64,000 nt of DNA from assembly GCA_026874595.1 (NCBI GenBank), contig CM049316.1, forward strand, positions 20,113,839 through 20,177,838, written 5' to 3'. This document shows positions 49,101-57,739 of this stretch, one piece after another. The position numbers and the translations under genes were made by a program. Each line of letters opens with the position of its first letter. Position 1 is the first letter of the stretch. A model generated the notes under the pieces. The model searched no databases. It was not told where the DNA came from and worked only from the letters and a program-made list of their open reading frames with translations. Source of the DNA: Sipunculus nudus (taxonomy: Eukaryota > Annelida > Sipuncula > Golfingiida > Sipunculidae).

Positions 49101-52100
49101 AGAGGGTTGTGCAGTATATTTGTATATCACGATACTGTGATTTTCATATTATTTATCACCACATCATCTTCATACATCAATATTTTAAGTATCTTGTCAT
49201 ATGTGACTAAAACTGATTTATTACAATAGAAATAAGCATTCTGTTAAAATTATATATGTCTTAATGGGTTGCAATTGATTTAAGTCTGAAAATATGTGTT
49301 TACTGGTGGCATAACTATAGACACACCTCAAGTTGTAAGGTAGGAGATATTCTTGTAGGCTCATTCGACCAAATGACCAAAGGTTTTTCCCAGACACTTT
49401 TCAGGTCTGCAGTATGGCCTATCAGTACCTGTATCTGTACCAGTATTTCTAAATGGATAAAACCAGAAACCAAACATATTTCCTCATATTTGAGACAATA
49501 GAAATATCATCATACATGTCTCAATATGCTGGTACATTTTTGCAATATTTTGCTATATGAAAATGGCAGGCAATACCCTGCCCTATTGGTAGTTTTGAAT
49601 TGTTTGTCAGATGTGTTAGACAATGGTTTGTACATTACCACTTTTTTCACTTTCTTAATTAATATCAGCTGAAGAAAAGGTTCTACATGGTAACTAATTA
49701 GTACAAAGCTCACCATTATTTGACCCCATTTTGAGTGAAATATACTAAAGAACAGGTTTTTCAACAATAACTTACTGGATATTAGTCCATTGACATTTAA
49801 AGAATTTTAATATCATACTGGTACAGGTATGCCCAAACAGGGACATAAAGTTAATGAATTTACTTTACTTGTTTCAAGTTATTCTTAATTTTCCTTTAAG
49901 GCAAATACTTTCATTTAATAATTAAGCTGTATTGATCTTTAAATACAACTGAACATTAAGAGGTTATATGTTTGTGCTAACCTACACCCTCATACAGTTT
50001 TCTTTTTTCTTTTACAGGTGATATGTGCACTTGTTTGCAAGAGGCCTATTGTTACACCACATTACATTGATGACTACATTGAAGCTATTCAGCAGAAAAA
50101 GCCTGTGCCTGATCATACTGGGTAAGATAATCTATGATGAGATACAGTGATGTGAAATCAGAGACTGTCCAATTTTAACATATCAGGGTTATCATTTTGA
50201 GTGCCTGCTCTAAGTATTTTTCTCAGATATGTATAACATAATCCTGTAGACTCCCATATTTCCCACTATTTTCCTATGAAAAATTGTCTGTTATGATTTC
50301 CTGTATGTACCAGCATGTAGACTGAACTTTTTTGTTATTACTGATTAATTATTGTTATATAAATTTATTATTATTGAAAACATATATATAACAGGTCTAT
50401 ATTATTTTATAGATCTGTCCTTGTATGTGGTACAGTCATTCAATTAAAAGAAGCAGCCTGGAGGATAGATGGTCATCTTAATTTAAAGTGCAAACCATAA
50501 TTGTGCATTGATAACTCCTATATATTTTGCTGAAATTTGGTATAACCCCCTCTTTTTATGCCCCCGCCACAAAGTGGCCGGGGCATATAGTTTTACCCAT
50601 GTCCGTCATTCCGTCATTCCGAAATCAAACAGTTGTACGGACTTTTTTTCGCAATGGCTGCAGATATTGGCCTGATTTTTGGTGTGTGGGCAGATAATGA
50701 CCAGTTACAGATGGAGTTCGCGTTTCGTCCCGGTTGACCTACTTTTGACCATTTTACAGCTCCTAAACTTAGAAAAATTCATGAAAAATATAAATTTTCA
50801 TGACAAATACACATGTACGGACTTTTTTTCGCAATGCCTGAAGATATTGGCCTGATTTTTTGTGTGTGGGCAGATAATGACAAGTTACAGATCGAGTTCG
50901 CGTTTCGTCCCGGTTGACCTACTTTTGACCGTTTTACGGCTCCTATACTTAGAAAATTTCATGAAAAATAGAAATTTTCATGACAAATACACATGTACGG
51001 ACTTTTTTTCGCAATGCCTGCAGATATTGGCCTGATTTTTGGTGTGTGGGCAGATAATGACCAGTTACAGATGGCGTTCGCGTTTCGTCCCAGTTGACCT
51101 ACTTTTGACTGTTTTACGGCTCCTAAACTTAGAAAAATTCATGAAAAATAGAAGTTTTCATGACAAATACACATGTACAGCCGTTTTTTAGCCCTCAGCT
51201 CATAGGCTGATGGGCTATTGTCATCACCCAAGCTGTCCGTGTGTCCATCTGTCTGTCTGGTGTCTGTCCGTCCGTCCGTCCGTTCCGCGTCTGTTAACTT
51301 TTACCTTGTGAGCGGGATATCTCTAAAAGGATTCACTGTTGGAATTTTATTTCATCAATGAAGATGTATATCGATAAAATCTCGGTCAAGTTCGAAGATG
51401 GGTGACCTTGACCCATTTTTCTACATTTTAAAGCTGATGACAGAAAAACACTCAGAAGTTTATATCTCAGGAACCATTGTGTGGATTTTCACAAAACTTA
51501 CTATGGTCATTGGGACTGATGGTCTGTATGTGCTGCACAAATTTGGTGGCGCCACCTGCAATTTCTGATTTTTTAATGAAATTTTATCGGATTTTTTCAA
51601 TTTTTGCCTATTGTGCAGGATATCTCCAAAGGTATACAACACAGGAACTTCATTTCTTCAGTGCTATTGCATTATATTTACAAAATCTTGATCAAGTTCA
51701 AAGATGGGTGATCTTGACCTACTTTTCAAGGTCACAGAGCTTAGTATAGAAAAAAACTTAGGAGCTTATTTCTCAGGAAGCATTTGGTGGATTGTTATGA
51801 AACATGGTATATACCTCTCCAATTTAAATTTATAAATGATTATCAACTTTTGCTTATATTCTAGTTTCGCAATACAATGCTTACAGATACTGGCCTAATG
51901 TTTGGTCTGTGGGCGCATAATGACCACTTACAGATCGAGTTCGCGTTTCGTCCCAGTTAACCTATTTTCACCATATGACAAATCCTGAACATAGAAAATT
52001 TCATGAAATTTAACAAATGTTTCTAATTTGCCCCAGGCGGGGGCATTCATGTCGTTCCGACACATCTAGTTTTAGCTACAGCAGTCACTCTTTTGTCTAT

Positions 52101-55100
52101 CGTCCGTCCATCTGTCTGTCCGTCCTTCCATTAACCAGGCACAATTGTAACCACTGGACCTGGAATCTTCTTATTTGACATGCATGGAGGTCCATGAAAA
52201 ATCTCCTTGGAAACCTGAAATTAGGTCTCTGTTACCCATATCCTCCGAGCTATGCTTCAGTTGAATGGGGATACCACCTACAAAATTTGGCATTCAGATG
52301 ATAATACTCCTTTTGTGAATGTCTTTCCAGTCAGCTGAGCATCATGACCCATGGGTCACTTGTTACTTTAATTCTTTTATTTCTTCAGGAGCCTCATGGG
52401 AGAACTGTTATGAACACAAAATGAACAAAAATATGAATTCAGTCATAGAATGGTATTCTAGTCTGAAGAGTTGAAATGTCATTATCCTGTCTACTTTTCA
52501 CAGTACCATGATTAGAAGTTTTAATTTAAACTCATTAATATTCTCCTATTTCATTACAGATATTAGACATTTATGGTAGATGAGAATCATAAAGTTTTTT
52601 TATAATTTGACTTAATTTTTATAATAATAAAATAGATAGATAATTGAATTTCCCTTTTAAACTAATGATTCCACTAAGAGAGTGACCAGTTGCTTGTCAT
52701 TTACCTTCCAGTTTTACTTAAAATGCTTCTGCCTGGACAGCTGAGTTGTAAAAAGCTCGGCCTTCTCCGCTGGAGACCTGGGTTTGATTCGCAGCTGGCT
52801 ATGTGAGTGGGTTGTGATAGCCTGTCCAAGGCCGGTGGTTTTCTCTGGGTCCTCTGGTTTCCTCCACCCTTACTTACTACTGTGCCCCAACATCCGAGCC
52901 ATGGAGAGTGGCTTGTTTTATTTATTATAACTAGTTGAACAATCCATGTGAAATAAATAAAGTTTATAAAAAAGAAATTTCTGCCATAAATGGTCTGCCA
53001 GTACATAATGATGGGCTCAGATACCTAAGAGTTTAATGGAGATGCCAGAAATTACCAATAATTTGAGCACATAAACCCTTGTCAGCAATGGAGCTATTTC
53101 TTGACATCATCAGCACATGCAACAGATCTAAGCCAATTTGCCTGATTAAATGAATTGTCTGTACTGGTTTGTATTCAGGTATATACCAGACCTGGTGGAA
53201 TCTCAGCTGGACCCTTCCAATGTGAGCTTTAAGCCAATGGCAGCTCGATCTGACATCTTCCAGGGAAAAATATTTGTTTTCCTTGCAGAGAAGCAGGTGA
53301 GGAGGCTTAAGATGTAGTAATCCTTAAAATGCACAGATTATTTTCTGTTTAAAATATGTTCTTGAATAAAATTTGTGATATTTGTGAGGATGGTGTTTTC
53401 AAGCAACTAATTCTTTATTAATTTTTCTTGTAAAACTGATGATATTTGTTTCCTTAATTTCAGCGCCCAAAATGGAGCATTAAATTTAAAAATGATTTTG
53501 AATTAAATAAAGATTAATTGAAAAAACATTGTTGTCCAAGTAAAAGGCCATTGATAAATAAATGAGAACAATTAATCAGACCGAATTTAAATGCCCTGCT
53601 TTATGAAATTGCATTGGTTTATTAATCTGGTTAAAATAGAAGTATGTTCCAGAAAGGAATAATAATAATTTCTCAATCTCAGAATGGTTGAGTAAGTTTG
53701 TGTTTTCATGGTTTTAACACTGTAATTTTATTTAGTTTAAGAAGATGCAGCTAGCACTAGAGATGGGGGGAGCGATGACACTACTTATGGATGAAGCGGG
53801 TGATGATGAGATGATCACACAGCGAGAAACGTGTGTCATGCAATGTCAGCGGCAAGACACAAAGTCCCCAGAGTGGTACGATACAGTAGTGAGTCTGCTG
53901 GAAAAGTAAGTGGTGCATTTGTAGATGGATAATACATTATTTTATGCAGGTTATTTTTAACACACATTCTTTAAATGGGTAGACTGTAGTTTTTATGCTG
54001 GATTTTTGATAAAATTGAAACTTCCATGATATTCATTTGATTAGAATTTAAAAGATACTTATTAAAATAAGAACTATATGCATCTATCATAAATTGAACA
54101 GCTTTATTTTTCCTCAGCTTTTTTTATATATTTGCATTGAATGCATTTTTATTTTTAAAAAATCTGAAAATTAAAAATAAAATCCAGTGGTTGTATACTA
54201 AAACATTTATACTTTACCTGTTCCATACACTACTGAATTTTAAGGTATATTTTTATCATTTTTCTTACCATTTTGGTTTAGAAACAAATTCTAAACCTGT
54301 TGACAGCTTTATAGACACTTTTATGTGATATTCTTCTGTTCACAGTTTTTATATCAGTTTTGAAGTTATATATGTATACAATATTATTGTATTTTTTTAC
54401 AGTGAAATTATAAGATATTCATAGAAATTGACTTGTTAAGTGTTCTTATATCTTAAGTATTATTGATACTTATTCCATTATAGTAAAAAAATTACAATTA
54501 ATCCTGCATATTCTGCGCCTGGAATACTTGCAGTATGCAAAACCTGAGAGAGAGTGACCAGCTCATCCTACAAGGATGTCTGCATAAGAATTAGTTATGG
54601 TTATGGTGAACAAAAAATGGAGGTGGTTACTATAATATTTGTTGTTTCTTGTGTCCTACTTCTACAACACAACAATAACTAGGCAGTGGTTTTCACATGT
54701 TTGATATCATCCCAGATGTCCAGTTGCCTGGATGTATACACACAGGCCCTTGAATCCCTATTTGTATAGATATTTGCTTAAATAATGTTAAAAAGTCTTT
54801 ATAAGGCCAAAAAAAGGTTCTCAGGCACTTTTTTTCATAAATCAGTGTAGATGGGCAATTTTTTTAACCTTTTTTGTATGTTTCAACAAATGGGTCATAT
54901 GATCAGGGAAAAGCATAATAATAACAGAATTTTTTTGCTAAACAGGTAAAAGTACTGCATAACAAAGGAAATCTGATCAAAATTAAATTATTTCATTTTC
55001 TTGAAACAAATGTTAAAGCAGCTGAAGCTCAAAATTGATAGGTTTCTATTGAAAATCAAATAAAATTTTTTGATGCGGGGGGTTAAAATTGATGCACACG

Positions 55101-55811
55101 GTGCCTTAGAACCATACCTTTTTTTTTTTGCCTTATCAATCCCCTACCTTGTACTCAAAGTTAAACCAGGTAATAATGCGTGCTGGTACCTGTTAATATC
55201 AATTCTTCATATAAACAAGTACTGGCAAGTGTCACATCCTGGTTTATCTCCTGTGTACAGGCTAGGTGGTTGTTCATAAAGGGCTTTAAACATTATTTAG
55301 GTCAATATCTTTATAAATAGGGATTCAGAAGCCTGTGGTAATGTATACATTTCATGACTCAAATAGTGCCATATATAAATCTGGGTGAAATGGTTTAGTT
55401 AGCAAGTTACTCAACAGGGGGCACCACATTAATGCGCGTATAATTACTGTTACCAATACATTGAACACTGGAAATTCCATGGTACTCACATCTTAATAAC
55501 AATCAGAGGTGTGATGATATATAATCCAACTGCATGACACATACCACACTAAGAGACTGTTTTTAAATGTCAAACATTAATTTCCATTGAATGTTCATAT
55601 ATCTCCAGCATATTGATACAGGGATGAACCTAATATAGTCTTTGACTTTATATCATGGTTTAATTGTGGGTCCTTACAGCCTTAACTATAATGCCTTATA
55701 ATTAAGTAATATTTTACAGAAACAAACGACGGATGATTCCTGATGCAGAGATTGGTTATGCTGTGCTGCATTGCTGTGTGGAAAAATACTGTAATCCTGA
55801 AATACAGTCAG
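37161..55811 (+). CDS. NBN: Nibrin, FHA and tandem BRCT part (eight exons, no C-terminal part seen)
   Basis: Exons: 37161-37176, 39957-40090, 46774-46919, 48910-49069, 50018-50121, 53179-53296, 53736-53905 and 55720-55811. All phases agree, giving 313 codons plus one base. Residues 1-5 are MWILQ. The FHA domain (about 6-98) carries YVVGRKDVDIVV, SVSRNH (S35, R36, H38) and SKFGT. BRCT1 (about 100-185) has VIYEPWIITTSCL, VLQLGGHMVNEW and ICALVCKRPIVTPHYIDDY. BRCT2 (about 208-313) has FQGKIFVFL, LALEMGGAMTLL and RRMIPDAEIGYAV. Human NBN has these in the same order and at very similar exon boundaries. Nibrin is the MRE11-RAD50 partner that binds phosphorylated MDC1/CtIP through FHA/BRCT and recruits ATM to DNA breaks. 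The MRE11- and ATM-binding C terminus is not visible here. Reading through the last donor meets TAG after one Gly codon. Exon 1 is the least certain: 16 nt, placed by its fit to phase and to MW-type N termini. Confidence 0.93.
37289..37802. mobile_element. 514-bp hAT-like MITE with 8-bp target duplication, NBN intron 1
   Basis: About 115-bp terminal inverted repeats begin TAGTCCAGAACTGGACTG and include CACAGTCCAGCACCAAAATG and CTTCCCGGGAGTCCA. The element is flanked by CATTGGCA at 37281-37288 and 37803-37810. An 8-bp duplication with TAG-type ends points to the hAT superfamily (family knowledge). It carries no transposase. It starts only 112 bp after NBN exon 1. Confidence 0.8.
37811..39956. 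other. NBN intron 1, remainder
   Basis: No further element with clear ends. A minus-strand frame at 39530-39862 (110 codons) has no recognised domain and is treated as chance. Confidence 0.4.
43880..46120. mobile_element. 2.24 kb TA-flanked DNA transposon, non-autonomous, nested
   Basis: The ends are CCGTAAATCCTGTTTTTAT and its inverted counterpart ATAAAAACAAGATTTACGG. The subterminal block GCGGCCATAAATAGA / GGCTATAAATAGACGTGCGG is also inverted. It is flanked by TA at 43878-43879 and 46121-46122. The sister copy of the host element has a single TA at the matching place (48833-48834) between GATTTTGGTGAA and CACGTAG, which is the empty site. TA duplications are seen in Tc1/mariner and some other superfamilies. 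No transposase frame is visible; the interior instead holds a first-exon-like segment. Confidence 0.85.
45020..45032 (+). other. First-exon-like segment inside the transposon (MAGR plus donor)
   Basis: ATGGCCGGTCGAG is followed directly by GTAAGC, a strong donor, so it looks like a short first coding exon in phase 1. The preceding 150 bp are moderately CpG-containing (GTACGCGT, GATACGCACG, ACATGACGCGTG). No phase-1 acceptor downstream in NBN fits it: exon 3 needs phase 0 and exon 4 phase 2. It may be a captured promoter and first exon, or chance. Confidence 0.35.
46636..46696. repeat. Perfect 27-bp inverted repeat with 7-nt loop
   Basis: Arms 46636-46662 and 46670-46696 are exact complements. 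They are AT-rich (beginning CTCAAATTTTTATTTTGAAG), with loop GAAGTTT. It lies 77 bp before the NBN exon 3 acceptor region. Confidence 0.95.
47713..48867 (+). mobile_element. TATCCGCC-family element, uninterrupted copy, NBN intron 3
   Basis: It starts with the TATCCGCCAAAACGAAG hairpin block and ends AGTATTCTAG at 48858-48867. It contains diverged tandem units with GTGGCGCCA and TTTGACCGATTGGGCC. It ends 42 bp before NBN exon 4. No coding sequence. Confidence 0.7.
50558..52069 (+). mobile_element. ATGCCCCCGCC-family element with exact 180-bp repeats (Helitron-like end)
   Basis: The 5' end reads ATGCCCCCGCC and the 3' part carries GGCGGGGGCATT. Just before the 3' CTAG (52066-52069) is a small hairpin, TGTCG TTC CGACA (52050-52062). 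Three core units start at 50635, 50815 and 50995, exactly 180 bp apart, each with GCAATGNCTGNAGATATTGG and GAGTTCGCGTTTCGTCCC or a close variant. A fourth unit is split by the nested insertion at 51190-51864. It sits in NBN intron 5. Confidence 0.75.
51190..51864 (+). mobile_element. AGCCCTCAGCTCA-family element nested in the 180-bp element
   Basis: It begins AGCCCTCAGCTCATAGGCTG and GGGCTATTGTCATCACCC, has GTCCGTCCG runs, and ends TTATATTCTAG. The host sequence is interrupted inside a T-run: host TTTTTT before, TTTCGCAATAC after, matching ACTTTTTTTCGCAATG in intact units. It contains one TGGTGGCGCCACCTG. Confidence 0.7.
52070..52365 (+). mobile_element. AGCTCAGCTGA-family element, short copy E
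   Basis: It is about 300 bp and starts TTTTAGCTACAGCAGTCACTC directly after the CTAG of the preceding element. It ends CCAGTCAGCTGAGCATCATG, the palindrome TGACCCATGGGTCA (52345-52358) and CTTGTTA. It is a minimal form with only one core unit. Confidence 0.65.
52734..52978 (+). mobile_element. tRNA-derived SINE with probable 7-bp target duplication
   Basis: The head has pol III A/B-box-like sequence (TGGACAGCTGAG, GGGTTTGATTCGC). The body contains GGTGGTTTTCTCTGGGTCCT and TCTGGTTTCCTCCACC, a conserved central block known from mollusc and other metazoan SINEs. The tail is AAATAAATAAAG. TTCTGCC flanks it at 52727-52733 and 52979-52985. It lies in NBN intron 5. Confidence 0.8.
54801..55136. mobile_element. 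MITE copy 2 (GGCCAAAAAAA ends), inverted relative to copy 1
   Basis: Ends are ATAAGGCCAAAAAAAGG and ACCTTTTTTTTTTTTGCCTTAT with inner TTCTCAGGCACTTTTTTTCA. It is an opposite-orientation relative of 9233-9523. It lies in NBN intron 7. Confidence 0.8.
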
Positions 55812-56811
55812 GTTAGTATTTACCTGTTGATCTACTGTAATATTCAAGTACAGTCAGGTCGGTAATACCAGAGTACTATAGTAGGTTCCAGTACCCCTGT
55901 CCACCTGTTTTTTTTGCAATTATTTTTTTGCGAATCAAAGAACGCCAAAACTGATTGACCTTAGGGCAGAAAGAGGAAAAGGCGTAATTAACTATAGTAG
56001 AAATAATAACCTGCCTTATGTAATTTTCCTGTAAACAATTTAAAACCATTTTATGAGTAACTAGTCTATTATTTAGCAATATCTTGCCACTAATTAGTGA
56101 AATGGCCATATTCGGGAATAGTGATGACGTCATAATAGATGTGACGTACTAAAGAGACATCAACATTAATGGGACCAATAATCAAGAGCTGCCGACCTTT
56201 GTTTACAGCAAGACTTGTATTCTCAATGTGCATATGCTTCAATGTTACGTAACATTACATCCATATCCAAGGAAGATAAATAATGCCAATTATTAAGGAT
56301 GCCATGAACCACGGATATATATGAGACATATCAATCAGGCAGTATAGTAAATTATATTTATATCGTGAGTAGGTAAGGTACCAAAAATAACGCTTTTGCC
56401 TCTTTATGCCATTGGTGCAAATTTCCTTTGCCAAGTTTGTCTTATGTAGAGATAATCGTGAAAAATCAGGTGGACAGTGGTGTGGAACGGACCATAGGCA
56501 ACAGATCAAAGAAGTCAGGTAGGTCAGACAGTGGTTTTAGTCAGACCTGGCCAGGGATATTAATTTTATGGTTTTCACAGCTTTTCTGAATTACTATCAT
56601 CATGTAGAATTAGCTTGGTTACAGTTGTACTCATATTCACTGATTGATTAATGGCTAATGTTTTTGAGATATCATGTGTAAATATTAAGCAAGCATTCAT
56701 TTTGCATATTGCAGCAACTAATATAATGAATTTGAAATACTAGATGCATATTATTACAAATTTCTTAGTTTTACTTTTGTATATGTTTTATTTTTTCTGA
56801 TTAATTTGTTT

Positions 56812-56905
56812 TTTTAGCTCAGCTGACTGAAAGTCATCTGAGCTATAGCGATCACTCTTTGTCCGTCGTCCGTCTGTCCGTCTGTCTGTCTGTCCGCTCT
56901 CCCTG
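56812..56905 (+). mobile_element. AGCTCAGCTGA-family 5' end fragment (copy F)
   Basis: TTTTTTAGCTCAGCTGACTG, CATCTGAGCTATAGCGATC and GTCCGTCTGTC repeats are nearly identical to the start of copy D. The family sequence then stops and unrelated CACTTGTGGGGTGA sequence follows. No 3' end was found. Confidence 0.7.
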
Positions 56906-57062
56906 TGACACACTTGTGGGGTGAAATGGCCGTACAGATATAACTTGTGGGGATTTGTGGTCACTTGTGGGCTGCACCCCAGGAGTGATGGCTTTCAAAC
57001 GTGTCCATTTGTCATCCCTGGGGTGCAGTGATAATATGGCAAAATCACCCCACAAATCTCAC

Positions 57063-57739
57063 GGATGTCCGTGGTGACGGACAACACGTGTAGAACGGAC
57101 AAAAATGATGATGCAGAGGTGACTCCTGGTGTGTGCTAACCTAACCAATGAGAGAACGGTCTTTTGGCGCCAAAATGACGTCAAGGTGACTCCTGGTGTG
57201 TGCTAACCAATGAGGGAACGGTCTTTCGGCGCGAAAAATGACGTCGAGGCATTTCGGACCATTTTGTTTTCGGCCTCATTTCCGGTGTAGACAATTCGTA
57301 CCTTTTGACTTGGGCACTTTTTGGGGATCGTATATTCCATTTATTCGTACAAGTTCAAGTTACTAGGTAAGTATTGATTTGTATTTAGTAAGCTAAGTGT
57401 GTTTATAAGCTTGCTGTCTGGGTGGAACTACGATTTTGGGACCCAGCAGTTAATGTGACATCGGGCCGAAATATTACGAAACGGTTATACTGGCTGAAAT
57501 GGCACATGTCCGGTATGGAAATGATAAATAATCTCAAAACCCGCATTTGTGTTTATGTGTGTGGGGGGAAATGAAAGCTCGAATAATGACGAAATGAATG
57601 AAAAAAGGTTAGAAAAATGCCTGTAACATTCTTAATTTAATGTGCGAATGATCAGGTTATAGATTTGTAAAACTGGAATGAGGAAAGGTCCGCTTGTTTC
57701 TCGCTCTTTGAGAGTACGCGCGGGTTACTTTGAGTCAAG
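57063..57739 (+). promoter_or_regulatory. Probable promoter of PWWP-like gene, duplicated CCAAT/E2F/CRE module
   Basis: Two tandem modules about 62-67 bp apart each carry CCAAT (57145, 57207), an E2F-like palindrome (TTTTGGCGCCAAAA at 57162-57175; TTTCGGCGCGAAA at 57224-57236) and a CRE (TGACGTCA at 57176-57183; TGACGTCG at 57239-57246). A strong donor, TTACTAG/GTAAGT, at 57366/57367 may end a noncoding exon. The start codon at 57740 lies in AAGATGGCGGAT, close to a YY1 motif. Factor binding is inferred from motif shape only. Confidence 0.55.
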
